Shown: in pieces, positions 1-11,500 of the stretch
Layout: every line of letters begins with the position of its first letter
Numbering within the stretch: the first letter of the stretch is position 1
DNA from: Acanthosepion pharaonis
Taxonomy: Eukaryota; Mollusca; Cephalopoda; Sepiida; Sepiidae
Direction: 5' to 3'
Length of the DNA stretch: 64,000 nucleotides
Assembly: GCA_903632075.3 (NCBI GenBank)
Contig: CAHIKZ030000059.1
Location: 1,034,719 to 1,098,718 of the forward strand
Program-made: the position numbers and the translations under genes
The notes under the pieces: model-generated
Seen by the model: only the letters and a program-made list of their open reading frames with translations
Told to the model about the DNA's origin: nothing
Database searches by the model: none

Positions 1-49
1 AGTTGTGAAGATTTTGAAAATTAGGACGATATATAACGATTGGACCGTG

Positions 50-200
50 CTTTGAACAGGTGAAGATCAGTGTTCAGTTTCTTGGTTGATTTTCTTTTGC
101 GGCATATCGACGTCTATTGGTTATTTAATACTGATATTTAAATATATTTTGAACGCAATTTTATTTATTTTGGGATAATAATGGTTTGGCGATACGAGTG
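50..200 (+). repeat. Dispersed repeat family A, 5' part
   Basis: Starts with a segment resembling GAACAGGTGAAG and continues through a GCGGCATATCGACnTCTAT block into an AT-rich stretch. The same succession is seen, reverse-complemented, at 8815-8885 and 11440-11500, and in direct orientation at 29150-29190. It carries no reading frame and no obvious tRNA or 5S head, so the class is unknown. Only the 5' portion is present here. Confidence 0.45.
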
Positions 201-224
201 TTATTAAGTGATCCAATGGTAAAA

Positions 225-372
225 GAGGTGGATCCATACCTTACCCAAGTAAATATAACAAATAAAACTGGAATTGGAACTCGGTTCTCCGATTAACAAT
301 TCTGAGCCAGGATTCATTACACCACCTGCACACACAAGCTTACAACGCCTGGTATTTCAAACTAGTACCTAA
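225..372 (-). mobile_element. Truncated 5S-rRNA-derived SINE (SINE3-like)
   Basis: Read on the minus strand, the segment begins with the 3' end of a 5S-like sequence (AATACCAGGCGTTGTAAGCTT). It then passes into a tail containing GGAGAACCGAGTTCCAATTCC and a block near GGGTAAGGTATGGATCCACC. The same tail follows 5S-like heads at 6850-7090 and 45030-45185. Most of the 5S head is missing, so this is a truncated, inactive copy. Confidence 0.5.
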
Positions 373-392
373 TGATATATTTTGGAATCTAA

Positions 393-708
393 GTCGAATC
401 ATACCTCTTCTAAAACCCTTCCTTTTAGACCAATCGAATCATACCTCTTCTAAAACCCTTCCTTTTTAGACCAATCGAATCATACCTCTTCTAAAACCCT
501 TCCTTTTAGACCAAAATCCTTCCTCTTCTAAAACCCTTCCTTCGAATCGAATCATACCTCTTCTAAAACCCTTCCTTTTAGACCAATCGAATCTAAAAAA
601 CCCTTCCTTTTTAGACCAATCGAATCATACCTCTTCTAAAACCCTTCCTTTTTAGACCAATCGAATCATACCTCTTCTAAAACCCTTCCTTTTTAGACCA
701 ATCGAATT
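393..708. repeat. 40-41-bp minisatellite, about 8 units
   Basis: The unit begins TCGAATCATACCTCTTCTAA and ends CCCTTCCTTTTAGACCAA. It repeats from 393 to 708 with very few substitutions. Units differ mainly by four versus five T in the CCTTTT(T)AGACC run. Two units are internally shortened near 515-545 and 585-600. High identity implies recent expansion by unequal exchange or slippage. No coding potential is seen. Confidence 0.95.
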
Positions 709-1784
709 ATAAAGAATATGAAAGCTTGCTTAATAGATGAGTTAGATATTTCAAATCGTAGCGCTGTTTTTGGAGGAGTGATAATCCATGTGCAGTATTG
801 GCGCAATATCAATATACTCTTTCTATATTACATCTTGTACCAGATAACTGCAGTAAACATTTTCATCGCATAAAAAGAAATGTTTTCGAAAGTGTCCTAT
901 AATTAGATTTTATTAACGGTTCCTTTACGTAGGGCTGCATTAACAATTTAGCAACATAAGCACGGTATTGTGGCATCAACAGGACACCATAGACATTGTA
1001 ATGATATGTTGTACAGCTCTAAAAAAAATAAGACGAAATTGCCGGGCGTTTATTAGGAACGAAGAGACGACTGACCCGCGGTGAATCCTTGTGATTCTGA
1101 TTGGTTAAAAAAAAGGAATGGGCTAAACGTGATAATGAGGTTTGTATTTACTCAATAAATCACAACCCCTCTCCGGAATATGTTCGTATTATTAATTAAA
1201 TTTATGAGATTTAATTTTTGTGAGTAGTCTACAAGAATAGACTACCTTTATAATCGTTTGCCATTATTCTGATTATGTGATTCCGTAACGTGCTGGTTTG
1301 TTGATTACACAACCACTTCTGGTCACCTCTGGACGTAACTCATTTGACAGAACCGATCGCAGAGGTGCAGCCACTTTCTGACTGGGTTCCTAGAGCACGG
1401 GTCTTGTTTTTGGTGGGATGTCTGAATGAGCGAATGTGCCTTCAGTTCGTTCTACAATTTTATCCAGCTGGTGTTTCCACAGTGCACGTTCTCAGCTGTA
1501 GTCAGAATTATTTTTTTTTTTTTGCAATACCCACAAAAACTCCATGCTATCGTTTGTTGCTTAACTCGCAGATGTATGTGAGTACCAAAACCTTTTCGGT
1601 GCTTAGAGCTCTACGTGATTTAAATCGTCCATGCCTTTAAGCACATTTAGTTTTATTTAATTTATGTTTTATTTTACACTTCATCTTGGTTTTGATTATT
1701 TTCTATTTGTGTAATTATTTAAATGGATATTCGTATTCAAATGTTATTTTAAATATTCAGACATAAGTTAAACCTAAATATTAA
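709..1784. other. No gene recognised
   Basis: AT-rich unique-looking sequence. The 98-codon frame at 1344-1640 has no recognisable family signature and includes a poly-F run encoded by a T tract, so it is treated as chance. No tRNA, splice-supported exon or element termini were recognised. Confidence 0.6.
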
Positions 1785-2900
1785 TGTGACGTCCCTGAAC
1801 ACAGCTTTCGCTCGCTCCTCGCTACTTCGTTCGGGTGTCGCCGCTCCAAACGTGACGTCCGCCTGTCGCGTCAGTCGTGTTGTCTCGTCCTGTGACGACC
1901 AACTGGCTTGGTATCGGTCGCGGCACCCAAATGTGAAGTTCTAACCTTTTGGTGATTCGGATGGGAATCTGGCTAGATTCGATATCAGCCTCGTTGTTTC
2001 CAATTCGCTTCCAACGCCTTGTTACCAAAGTAACTGCGTTGATCTCCAGTCCGCCTACCCACGTTGGGAATCGATCTTAGGCAGACGAAATCAATCAGTC
2101 GTTGGGCCGCAATGCTAGTTGGGTCCAAGCGGGGGTGGCATCGCACAAATACGTATAAAAGAAATAAAATGATAACTCAAAAGTTCAAGGTATCAAAGAA
2201 AAGGATAACAAACTTTGTCTAGTTGTTGGATACATAGGACTGCGTCTATCTACCGACCCGTTCTATGGATTGTGACACGTTGTTTTCCGTTAGGCGAGTT
2301 TTAACACTTCAAGTTGTTTGCTCTTTAAGAAATTTATTTATTTTTTTTTTGGTGTGTCTTCGGGCGAAAGTCGAAAAAAACTTATTTTGGTGGTCTGGAT
2401 CTAAGTCGTTCTTCAAAATAATTGTTCTTGGATTGAAGATGAGTCCGGAAATTGCGCGAATCTTGGTCAGCCGATGCGAGGCTTGCTTCAACTGAGCACT
2501 GGAGACTGACTCTGGGAACTGTCTCTCCCGAACTCAACTCTGGAACTCTCTGCTGGAACTGATTTTCGCTCACTGCGACTTCTTTTTTATATGGACGCCG
2601 ACAAAAACCGGGGTGGGTTTGTCGGCGCCGGGGGTTCCTCCATAATTCTAAATACATATCCACTTCTCTTATTTTTGGTTAGGAATTTTCCACTTCTTTC
2701 CATTTTGGGAGCTTACTCCCACCTTCTCACCATACTTCAGAGGGGCGTGAACTGCCCTCCCCACTTCTTCGTAGCAACCTCCCATACCCATCCTCTAGGT
2801 GGGCGGCGACAGCTTCCTCCTTGCGTCACGTGATCACCACTCGGCCAATGATATCCAGCCGGGCGTGTGCGATCCCGCGGGCTTTGTTTCAGAAAAAAAT
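1785..2900 (-). mobile_element. GC-rich LTR-like element, copy 1 (inverted relative to 22.95-24.41 kb)
   Basis: The minus strand aligns by eye in the same order with the plus strand of 22950-24412. Shared blocks include ACAAAGCCC..CACGCCCG, a CACGTGA block, a GGCGCC-rich block followed by CCCACCCCnGTTTGT, and a region around TCAGTTnCAGC. Further on both have an ACGGGTCGG block, GATCTTAGnCAGACGnGATC, CTGCCTACCCACGTTG, and GACGTCACA at the end. The minus strand has TATAAAA near 2585-2595, placed like a core promoter upstream of the GC-rich leader. The ACA end (TGT when read on the plus strand at 1785) fits an LTR border. No gag or pol was found, so this could be a solo LTR or a non-autonomous element. 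Confidence 0.6.
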
Positions 2901-4004
2901 ATATATATCTTGCTCAAAAATAAATTATCTTTTTCTTTTCTTTTTCTTTCTTTTAATCGCAGTTCTCATTTTCTCTGGCCGCAAATAGAACAATGCGATC
3001 GGTGGTGGTCATAACTCTTGTTCTCACCTGGACTTCGTCAGTCAGATTATCGCTAATTATCAGAATGGGTGGTCTTTTTGACACAACACAATCATCCGTC
3101 GCCTCGAAAAAAACATTTCCATGGTTCCAGTCATTCTTTGGTGCACATTTCTGGTAACATAGTTTTATTATCGCAGCTAAAGATATCTTGTCAAAAGAAA
3201 AACAGTCAGTCGCCACTTCGTGTGCGGCTTTGACACAATTAATTTTTCATATCTATCCAAAGCCCTGTTGTTCACCTGTTTTTTGTCAATTATCAAAATA
3301 ACATTTTCAATTGGATTTTTCTTTGGCTAGTCGGTCTGTGGTTTGCTTAATCAGATGTTTTCCCACATTAGCGGTTTGTTTATGTATCCCCGATAACACA
3401 GCTCATCGCCAGAACTCAACGATTCCCCCATCCACTCAGAATTTCCCTGCCATTGTAATGACACTCTTCGCCATTTGTTACTTATCAAAATATCCATTGT
3501 CTCTTAGTCGTGGGTGTCCTACTCATCATCCACGTTTGGGACTCCCCTCTCTTTTCCTTTCTTTTCTTCCTCTCTTTCCTCTCTTTTCTTTTTTGCCTTG
3601 GTAAATGGTGCCACATTAACATGTCGACATTGTGTTTACCATTGAACTTCATAAATCGTATTTTATATATATCCTTCCCTGTTAACACGCACGAAAAATT
3701 AATGTGAAATCAGATCAAAGATGGCGAAATCCCTTTACTATTTTATGCCATCTGCAAGTGTCTGTATAGCAATACTTTGGTATTTAGAAATGTTTATAGT
3801 TGTGTTCGTAACATACATTTTTCTCGTCTGTCATCGGAAGATTTTTAATTTTTGAATCTTAAATGTCGTGTCTCGTTGCATTTTACGTTGAAGTGTTTTT
3901 CTTTTGAATTATAATGAACTAATTTTGTTAAATGTGAAGATTTTGATCATTAATTTATTAATGAAATGAGCTCTTTCCATAAAAATTTCTTAAATTTCTC
4001 AATT
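2901..4004. other. No gene recognised; polypyrimidine tract and small MITE fragment
   Basis: Contains a CT-rich run at about 3539-3600, which creates the serine/leucine- or lysine/arginine-rich frames seen there on the two strands. At 3718-3760 a short piece containing GATGGCGAAATCCCTTTACT resembles the inner arm of the MITE family at 6490-6754. An 87-codon minus-strand frame at 2953-3216 lies just upstream of the GC-rich element but has no family signature that I recognise. Confidence 0.5.
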
Positions 4005-4500
4005 TTTAATAGAGAAAGGATTAAGGAATAGAAAATTTAAAGGAAAGAAAAATATTTACTGGAAAGAGAAGTTACGGTAGGTAGAAGTGATGGTAGAAGA
4101 AGCAAGATGGGCAATGAAAAAGACTGAAAGAAAAATATAGATAGAAACCTTTCTTCTTACGTTTTCCTAAGGATACAAATAGATATGAAGACACTGAAAG
4201 AAATAACGAAGGCACTGAGATAGACGTAAAGAATCTGGAATAGATACGAAGACACTGCGATCGACAGAGATGTGAAGAGATATGAACAGAAAAAAAAGAT
4301 AGCGCAAGAGGTGAAGGTTAAACTTTAATCTGAAGTTATCGGAAAGTTTTGAAACCTGATAAGAGAAGCTTTGTCAAAAAGGAAAGGCAAATAATGGATG
4401 TAAGGTAGCAGTTGAGGAGTGTAATAAGACAGAAAAAAGTTGAGGAAATAAATAAAGAGCATTGAACAATCGAGTGAGTTCAGAGATGTAGAAAGTATTA
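4005..4500. repeat. Purine-rich (polyR) tract
   Basis: About 500 bases in which the plus strand is dominated by A and G (many AGAAAG, GAAGA and AGATAG words). There are no fixed-length units. Similar strand-asymmetric tracts occur at 22225-22700, 49440-49960 and 51170-51420. No open frame of interest. Confidence 0.6.
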
Positions 4501-4854
4501 GAATAAGAACTTTTTGGATCTTTTAACCATCAATAATCACGAATTTGCAGTCCTTACATAATCTTTAATTTTGTTTATTTTATTTGTCAAAACAAATCTT
4601 AGTTCAAAGATAATCAGAGACAAGAAAATAGTTAATTAAATTAATTTGTGTTGTAATAATATTAATAATAAATAAAACAATTTTGAGATAGAAATTGGCC
4701 GATTATCGTATCTCAAAACACACTACTTGGAGTCACTGGGATACATATCAAATGATATGTAGCCCAAATTCATGGCGCCCATAAAGAAAATGAATTTAAG
4801 AAAATGAAAATACAACATTAAAACAATCAAACTAAAACATAGACAGTGGGAAAA

Positions 4855-5030
4855 TTCCACGTGGTTAGAAAGCTTATCTTACTAGAATAATTACGACTGT
4901 ATTATGAGTTCGATCCTCACTTGCACCATACTTTTAGTTTTGTACTAACATTTGACTAAATTTTAAACGATTCTGCATCTGATGCCAGTGTGGCTTACAA
5001 GTCGAAAATAAAAATAAAACTGAAATATTA
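4855..5030 (+). mobile_element. tRNA-derived SINE (type D)
   Basis: The head contains GTGGTTAGAAAGCTTATCTTAC (A-box-like) and, about 35 bases on, GAGTTCGATCCTCAC, a good match to the tRNA T-loop/B box consensus GGTTCGANTCC. The body ends in TCTGATGCCAGTGTGGC...GTCGAAAATAAAA and an A/T-rich tail. Pol III promoter geometry supports a SINE rather than a functional tRNA, because the acceptor stem does not close. The 3' end pairs CTGATG with CGAAA, loosely recalling the ribozyme-like tails elsewhere in the window. Confidence 0.6.
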
Positions 5031-6340
5031 AACAAAAAAGTCTCCCCAAGTACTTTATTTCCTACTGTACTCACGGATTTTACCAATTCTTCTAGTTTAA
5101 TTCTATTGAAATGATTTATAAAAAAATCATAAACATTTTAACCAACTTTTCAAAAAGATTTACTATTAAATCCTGTACAAAAATTAAGCAACCAGATTAC
5201 TGCACTAAATTTTAATTTGCTTATTAAAAACTCATAAACTACAACCAGCAAATTATTCCGCTGAATTAAAGAAAAGTGTTCTACATTTTTGTATTCTAAC
5301 GTCGACCAAACCAAAAATCTCCATCAATAGCCGTTTATAATATCATACATCTAAAGTCTCATATTTAAATAATTGACAATAATTTTAATGATAAAAGAAG
5401 AATTGGTATTTTGACTCTATACAACTTTTAGTTCCGAAGTACTTTTCATTTAAACGGAATAGTCAAAAGTAAGGCGGAAACGTGAGTGAACTCCCCGGTG
5501 GCAACATGTTTTTATAGCGACAGGAGATTATATATAAGTGGGTGTCTGTGTGATAACTTTTTACTCGAAATCCATACAACCGATTTTGACCTAATTTGGC
5601 ACATGCATTGTACAATGTAAGAGATGTCTTCTTAGCCTAAAAAATCGATAATTTTAAATAAATAATGGATAGTCGATCTAGAATCAATAAATTCAACTTT
5701 TTTCCTCCGATTTCATTCAAACTTTGTATGTAGGTTACTTACATCATGACGAGTTGAACGATATCACATGTTTATTTCTAATAAATTTCTGCGTTTAGCG
5801 AAAAAAGAAAACTCGATTTCAACACAAATTTTAAACTAAAAGCTACTTCAGTTTTCAATCAATCTAATATAAATTTCACTCAATTGTAGCCAACAATAAG
5901 TTGATTGTTGGGCAGTCATTTAACTTGAGTGCTGGGTCCACCAATATAGTGAAAACCAGCGCAAATCGCGAAAAATGGCGATTTTTACTGGTTTCTTTCT
6001 CATTTTTCATTGATCATTCAACCAATTTTCATCAAATTTAACAGTTGCTTTATGAATATATCCTCTTTTACATCCCTGGTGGCACTCTGACAAATTGAAT
6101 TTCAAAAACTCCAAAATAATTGTGTCCTGAACTAAGTCGTCATTTTGCCTGTTTTACCTCATGTCCTTCGCTAACTTCGATTACATAAATACACACTATT
6201 ACTGTTATATCGGTAACTGCGTTAATTCAAAATGATTTTGTTAATGAAATTACTTAAAAGTAATTGTCACATGTAAACATGATGCTGTTTTGCTCCATTC
6301 TAATTGAACGCTTTTTCTGATCGACCAGCTGTGTATGGCT
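5031..6340. other. No gene recognised; possible degraded DNA-repeat
   Basis: AT-rich, no coding signal. Two parts look repeat-derived: 5540-5640 (ACTCGAAATCCATACAACCG, then TTTGACCTAATTTGG) and 5985-6060 (TTCAACCAATTTTCATCAAATT). Such phrases recur in invertebrate repeats, but I cannot name the family. A short palindrome around TCGCGAAAAATGGCGATTTTT sits at about 5964-5987. Confidence 0.4.
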
Positions 6341-6347
6341 TCTAATT

Positions 6348-6348
<1 letters not shown>

Positions 6349-6399
<51 letters not shown>

Positions 6400-6400
6400 T
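6349..6400. repeat. (TA)n(TG)n microsatellite
   Basis: A TA array runs directly into TG repeats, immediately 5' of the hammerhead-like motif at 6404. A further (TA)n array lies at 6459-6483, so the motif-bearing segment is bracketed by TA microsatellites. Confidence 0.95.
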
Positions 6401-6403
6401 TGT

Positions 6404-6435
6404 CTGACGATCGCAAAAGCGTAAAACCCAGGGTC
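6404..6435 (+). ncRNA. Hammerhead-like ribozyme motif, family F2 (damaged core)
   Basis: CTGACGA (6404-6410) is followed by a CGC/GCG mini-stem, AAAA in the GAAA position, then CCCAGGGTC. The last segment can form stem III: A6426-T6434, C6427-G6433 and C6428-G6432 with loop CAG, ending in a GTC cleavage triplet (predicted cut after 6435). The G of GAAA is A, a change expected to abolish activity. The same motif with intact GAAA is on the minus strand at 27393-27424. Single half of a palindromic element. Confidence 0.45.
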
Positions 6436-6489
6436 ACAAACTCACAACAATTCAATCAAATATATATATATATATATATATATTTATCA

Positions 6490-6754
6490 TAAGTAATTAT
6501 ACAAAGAATTAATTAGCAATGTTAATGTGATTAATGGCGAAATCTCTTTGCTAACAATATTTAATGAGACATTAACTTACTGTCTATTTCTTGAATAACT
6601 CGATTCTTATATCTGAATTGTTGAACAGATGGTATAAATGATCTTGGTCAGAGTACTTTCGACAAAGAATTGATAGTGAGTTAATGTCTCATTGTTAGCA
6701 AAGTGATTTCGCCATTAATTAACATTGCTAATTAATCATTTGTATAATTACTTT
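6490..6754. mobile_element. Palindromic MITE (fold-back element)
   Basis: The outer 5' arm AAGTAATTATACAAA continues through TTAATTAGCAATGTTAAT and GGCGAAATCNCTTTGCTAAC to GAGACATTAACT. It is repeated inverted at the right end with small indels. Arms are about 80-90 bases and the central unique part about 90 bases. Inner-arm relatives occur at 3718-3760, 18485-18682 and 19110-19230. No transposase is encoded. I cannot define a target-site duplication because the flanks are AT-rich. Confidence 0.8.
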
Positions 6755-6849
6755 CCTTCGTTAAATGAATATGAAGAAATTAACTTCAATTTTGCGAAAG
6801 ATAATGATTTAGTTACAAATATTATTTATCGCATAGCTAGGGGGATAAG

Positions 6850-7090
6850 AGATGGATTAATATTCTTTCCCGAATGGTATTTGCGCGTAAAGTATTATAG
6901 TGGACCCAACGGGAATTGTAACTCGGCTTAACGTCGATTAAAAATTTCGATCCATTAACTCCCACCCACATCCAAGCTTATAGCACCTGGTATTCTCAAG
7001 CGGTCTCCCATCTAGGTACTGACCAGGTTTACCGTTGCTTAACTCCTATGATAATACCGTTTTTTCGGCGTGATAGGGCCATAAACCAAA
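6850..7090 (-). mobile_element. 5S-rRNA-derived SINE, near-complete head
   Basis: The minus strand from about 7088 to 6973 reads as a diverged 5S rRNA. It has GGAGTTAAGCAACGG, CTGGTCAGTACCTAGATGGG (box C region), AGACCGCTTGAGAATACC and AGGTGCTATAAGCTT at the 3' end. The order and roughly 116-base length match 5S rRNA (about 120). A tail follows (GCCGAGTTACAATTCCCG, then TTTACGCGC) and is shared with the copies at 225-372 and 45030-45185. This marks a SINE3-type retroposon rather than a functional 5S gene. Internal Pol III elements are partly kept. Confidence 0.75.
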
Positions 7091-7113
7091 TAATTAGATA
7101 TCCCTAGACATGT

Positions 7114-7623
7114 TCAGGAACGAGGAAAATATTCATGTAAAGGATTCAGTTTGAAATTTCCTGAAGGATTGATAAGCCCCCCGATAAGACCAAAAAGAGA
7201 GAAATCTGATAACAAAGATGGGGTGGGTCGCCAGCATGCAAATAATGTGGATAAAGCCTCTAGACAGTCATACAAATATATTGAAGTCGCAAAAGCAAAC
7301 TTCTCTCTGCTTAAAGGATTTGCCAAATTTAAACCATTTTTGCTACATTGTATACTTATGTCTAGAAAACTCTTTGCAAGCAACTTTTTTTTATTATCAA
7401 AACCGCAAATTAAAAGCTTGTTTTGTTTCTTGTCATCCGTCTCTTTCGAGTCGACTATCAAATTCTGGCTAAATATGTATAAAATAGAGATTAGGATAGC
7501 TTTTTCGGATCTTTGTAACATAAAATAGAAAGCATTTGTCATGTTCGCTTGAACAGACATCTTGTAACGATCAAACCAGCCGTAAAATTTTATGCCGAGA
7601 ATCACGTACAAAAGCATCAGCAA
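7114..7623 (-). CDS. Uncharacterised 169-codon open frame, doubtful
   Basis: This is the longest uninterrupted frame in the window. It begins MLMLLYVILGIKFYGW (hydrophobic) and ends NPLHEYFPRS. I recognise no domain or transposon signature. Residues 1-15 could form a signal-anchor-like segment. The sequence just upstream on the minus strand gives no clear polypyrimidine tract and AG acceptor. It abuts the 5S SINE. It could be a chance frame in AT-rich DNA, a decayed LINE part or a lone exon. Confidence 0.15.
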   Translation of the reverse strand: MLMLLYVILGIKFYGWFDRYKMSVQANMTNAFYFMLQRSEKAILISILYIFSQNLIVDSKETDDKKQNKLLICGFDNKKKLLAKSFLDISIQCSKNGLNLANPLSREKFAFATSIYLYDCLEALSTLFACWRPTPSLLSDFSLFGLIGGLINPSGNFKLNPLHEYFPRS

Positions 7624-7629
7624 TGTTGC

Positions 7630-8335
7630 TATGGTAAGAACGGTTGATTACTCTAAAAACGACAAAAAATCAGAGAGAAGCACATTTTTTAAGTGCTTGG
7701 TGGACAGCAATTTTTTTTTATTTGCGTGAAGAGAATACATTTATATATTTAGATTCGTACGCTGGTATCTTTCTCATTTATTCCGTTGCTGCCCTTTGCT
7801 CTCTCTCTTTTACAGACTAAGCGTACAGATCTTTATAGCTGTTTATCTCAGAGTGTCTTCATACTTATTCCTGATCATTTATTTATTAAATGTGTCTAGT
7901 CTTTTTTTTTTTTCTTTAATCGGAAAACTGTGTCAACTTTTCCTGACTAACTCGCTAACAAATAATTCTTTCACATCAAGTTCCTATTTATGCGATCCCT
8001 TACCATACCAATCGGTGTATACCTCAATTTTTACATCTCTCTTTTGCTTACTCTAGTTTTCTCTATATCTTTATCTTTGGACGTGGGGGATAACAATTTC
8101 TTTCATGTTTAATTATGACTGTTCAATCGGTTTATGTAGTCAGTTCGTGCAAATTTTATATTTCTTGTTTATTTGTCAAACATTTCAGGCTTAGACTCCA
8201 AAAATGTTATCTTATTTTGACTTTCTCGAAAGAAAACGATAACTCCACGGAATCGAATCCTCTTTATTTCCCCCTTATTCAATTAGTAGAGAGGGAATTC
8301 CTGTCAGAAAGTTTTTTCACAAGTCATTATTTATC
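7630..8335. other. No gene recognised
   Basis: T-rich on the plus strand. The frames at 7796-8056 and 8115-8414 are low-complexity and carry no family features. Confidence 0.5.
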
Positions 8336-8339
8336 GAGT

Positions 8340-8669
8340 AGATGGTACCTTGAACACTCACGTCCTCGGTATGGTGATAAAATTACATCAGGCAGCAAGG
8401 CCTCTGAACGGTAGGTTTTGAGGGCCGTGGAACAGCATCTTAATTGCCGTTGTTCCCAGATCCACGTTGACGTTGGGTGATAGAACCTATTAGGATCCCA
8501 GCTATCGGCAGTCACACCATAACAAAAAATAAACTGTAATTTATTTTTATAATAAAATGAGCAACAATAGATTTTTATTGCAAAACGATAATACAATACT
8601 AAACAAAAAGTATAAAAATAAATTTTTATAGTAATATTACCATCAATACATTTTATGATCTACAGACCT

Positions 8670-8731
<62 letters not shown>

Positions 8732-8885
8732 AATTGTATACTTTCAGAGTAAAGTTATTTAAAGAAATATCTACTTGAAAGCATAAAATTACGTACAAGA
8801 TTTCGCCAATAAATAAGCCATACATGTTGATATGCCGCTAATCAAAATCAATCTGAACGCTATGAGCTTCACCTGTTCAGAGCAT
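8340..8885 (-). repeat. Dispersed repeat family A, with internal (TG)n(TA)n
   Basis: The minus strand carries the family blocks in order: the GAACAGGTGAAG-like start (near 8880), AGCGGCATATCAACATGTATGG, an AT-rich body, then GCTGGGATCCTAATAGG and GGCCTTGCTGCCTGATGTAA near 8390-8510. A (TG)6(TA)n array at 8671-8727 interrupts the body. Matches in the same order are at 11150-11500 (-), 29140-29800 (+) and 55020-55370 (-). No coding capacity; class unknown. Confidence 0.65.
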
Positions 8886-9189
8886 GCGTCAATCGTTATC
8901 TATAATCTTCATTAGCTACTACGTATTCTTACATTCATTTCACATGCTTTATTCATTAAACAATTTTCTTTCTAAAACTCTTACTTCAGCGGCCGTTGAG
9001 CCTTATATTGATTGAACTTTTGCATAAAAGAAAGGAAATAATGTTTGTATCTCTTTTTGGTGTATAGACTGGCTTACGGGCACATTACGTTGAAACCCCG
9101 GTTACCATAGGATCACCGAATTTAAACAAAGTCGAGCCTTTCTGTATCAAGGTGGGTGAGCGCTTTTGAATGCCAGCTAATGTAAACTT

Positions 9190-9345
9190 GGATTTTCGGA
9201 TGCTGTAATGGATAATGTCTCGGAATTATTAACCGAAGATCCGAGTTTCAATTCCAGTTGTGTTCGTTATATTCACTTTCACGCAAATACACTTGGGGAA
9301 GGTATAAACCCACCACTCCCCCTACTATGGCTTAATTTGTAAAAC
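9190..9345 (+). mobile_element. tRNA-derived SINE (type C)
   Basis: The head has GTAATGGATAATGTCTCGG followed about 30 bases later by GAGTTTCAATTCCAGT (B-box-like). The tail continues TTCACTTTCACGCAAATACACTTGGGGAAGGTATAAACCCACC. The tail is shared with the tRNA-type copy at 44445-44615. Its CGCGTAAATAC...GGTATG..CCACC blocks also appear after the 5S-type heads. Degenerate and presumably inactive. Confidence 0.6.
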
Positions 9346-11140
9346 TTGTATGACTAAATCATTACTATCTAAAATGTTCTTAGAATCTAAAAAATGTGCA
9401 TGTTCCAATGTAACACTGCATAATAAATAAATAAACACACACACATATCAACAAATACCAAAAGGCACTCCTATCTGAAATCGTTAAATCAATTTACATG
9501 CTAAGGCAATCTTTAAAAACGTGAAAGTCTCCTTGCGGTGAAACAAGTCAGAATTTCATATTGAAATTTCTGAGTGCTTTTCGTGTTTTGTTGTCGTTAC
9601 AGCTCTCTTATTTTGATTCTTAGACCATTACAAATTTTTGTTTAGTTTTGTATAAACATTTCTTTTAATTTCTTTTTTCACGTTTTCGTCTATGGCAGAC
9701 TTTTTACTGTATGTTTTAGCTTTTGGCACTTCCTCTTCGCTGATTATTTGGTTTATATTTTTGTAATGTCTGTGTGCGCGTATGCTCCTATATTACCGGA
9801 AAATGAGAATTGCAGGAATGATTTCTTTATGGACAACCGGAAGATCTGAAGTAATAATATAGGCTATGTGATGTTGAACTCGGCGGTCATTCGAAATCAC
9901 CACGAGTCCGCACAGAAGACAGCATAGCCATTTCGATCTAAATGAAGCAAATTCTAGAAAAATGGAACAAGTTAATAAGATTGTTAGAAAGTAAAACATT
10001 TTTGTACCTTACAATTTCTTAGTAGGTCATTGGAGGAAAAATTAGTTTGTTGCCATTGTGATCTGTATTCCAGCCAAACAATTACATTCTTTGAGGCAAA
10101 TTATACGTCGGCTTAACTTGGAGAGAAAGAAGATAGGAATCATCGTGCTGAACTGCAAAATCAAGCGAGGTTACCAGAGGCACATTTTGGATTTTTTTTC
10201 AGCTGAAGACTTAACAAGATAAAAACTTGATTTATTTCTGTTTCGTCCGTAAAACCTGAAAAGCGTTTTGAGGAAAAGGTTCTAAAATGATCAGGATTAA
10301 ATTGGATTTCAAGCTATAAAATAATCCCAAACTAACTCACAGCAAATCATTCTTTTATAGTCGAAGTAAAAAAAAAAAACAGATTTGTCGAAAGAATCAA
10401 TCTTAAAGTGGTTCAATTATTCATGACATATGACAAAGATAAGGTGAATTCAGAGTTTATTCAAACACTGTATGCGCAATAATGATTCTCAAATAACTTG
10501 ACCTCAAAATTTGGCACCGGAATTCTCCTCGTTATTAAATACATGCTCGACCAAGTTATTGAAGCAAATATTCAAACTTGGACAGAAAAAGCGACCGCCT
10601 TTAATTGCTGCGATATTCGTTTTTCAATTCATGTAATTTCTATGCCTAGTGACGTTCATAAGCTAGACTCGAGTACATTTTGCAAAATCATTGGCTTCAA
10701 TCTGAACTTTCCATGCTTTTCCCATTGTCAGCCTTAAATTGGTTGTTATAGATTTGAGACTTCACACATTCATTTCATTCTAACTCCCAGTTTTACAAAA
10801 CAATATCTCAGTGTGAACGGTTCTCATAAATCATAGCTGAGAATATTCCTTTTCATAAAGTTGACTGAAGGCGTCACGTGTAACGTTCTTCTAAGTGTGT
10901 CATGCCAATTCAGTACGTTAACGATTAAGACTCTCCACAATTTCCTATCCTTTTTATCTCTTAGTAAATTTTATTTGCTTGTTATCTCTCGTAAGCCTTG
11001 TTTTGCCAAACATTCACGCAGGCTCGTTGCGTAAGTTGTGTGCTGTTTTATATCCCCTTTGACTTCAATATGTCCTCTGAAGGTCAAATTTTCCAAGACT
11101 CCTTTCCTCATTATACACACTTAAAGATTTCAGCCGTCCC
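9346..11140. other. No gene recognised
   Basis: AT-rich sequence without identifiable elements. The frames at 9793-9999 and 10498-10737 show no domain, no element homology and no convincing splice context. Confidence 0.5.
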
Positions 11141-11149
11141 TTTCTGATG

Positions 11150-11500
11150 TTATCTAAAAGTGTTCTTAAAACGTTGTACGTCCTGCGTATGACGATAAAC
11201 CACATACGGTAGCAAGGCCTCCGATCGGGTGGTTTTGAGGTGCGTGGAACTGTTCCCAGGACCACCCTGACACGTAGTGGTAGCACCTGTTAGGTTCTTA
11301 CCTATGGGCAAATAGTGAACACCCAAACTGGGGTCAAAACACTATGAAAGTGTAAAAATACATTTTTGTATAGTAAAAATACCCGGAAAACAATTTTTGT
11401 AAAGAAAATTACTAATGTTCCCAACAAAATTAATGACCCATAAGGAGTTGATATGCCGCTAAACAAGCAAACTAGTTTGTTGTTCACTTGTTCGGTCCAT
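11150..11500 (-). repeat. Dispersed repeat family A
   Basis: The minus strand reads GAACAAGTGAACAAC, AGCGGCATATCAACTCCTTATGG, an AT-rich body, ACACTTTCATAGTGTTTTG and CCTAACAGGTGCTACCAC. It continues through TGGTCCTGGGAACAGTTCC, CTCAAAACCACCCGATCGGA and GGCCTTGCTACCG to CGTCATACGCAGGA. It is one of the most complete copies. The ACACT(TTCAT)AGTGT palindrome is conserved at 55195-55210. Confidence 0.7.

Noticed and set aside
393..708. CRISPR array
   Set aside because: Units are contiguous without unique spacers, and the window is eukaryotic; it is a minisatellite.
6973..7088. Functional 5S rRNA gene
   Set aside because: Multiple substitutions in the 5' half and a SINE tail shared with truncated copies show a retroposon.
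7114..7623. 169-codon frame as a confident host gene
   Set aside because: No family signature, weak splice context, and neighbours are retroposons; listed with low confidence only.
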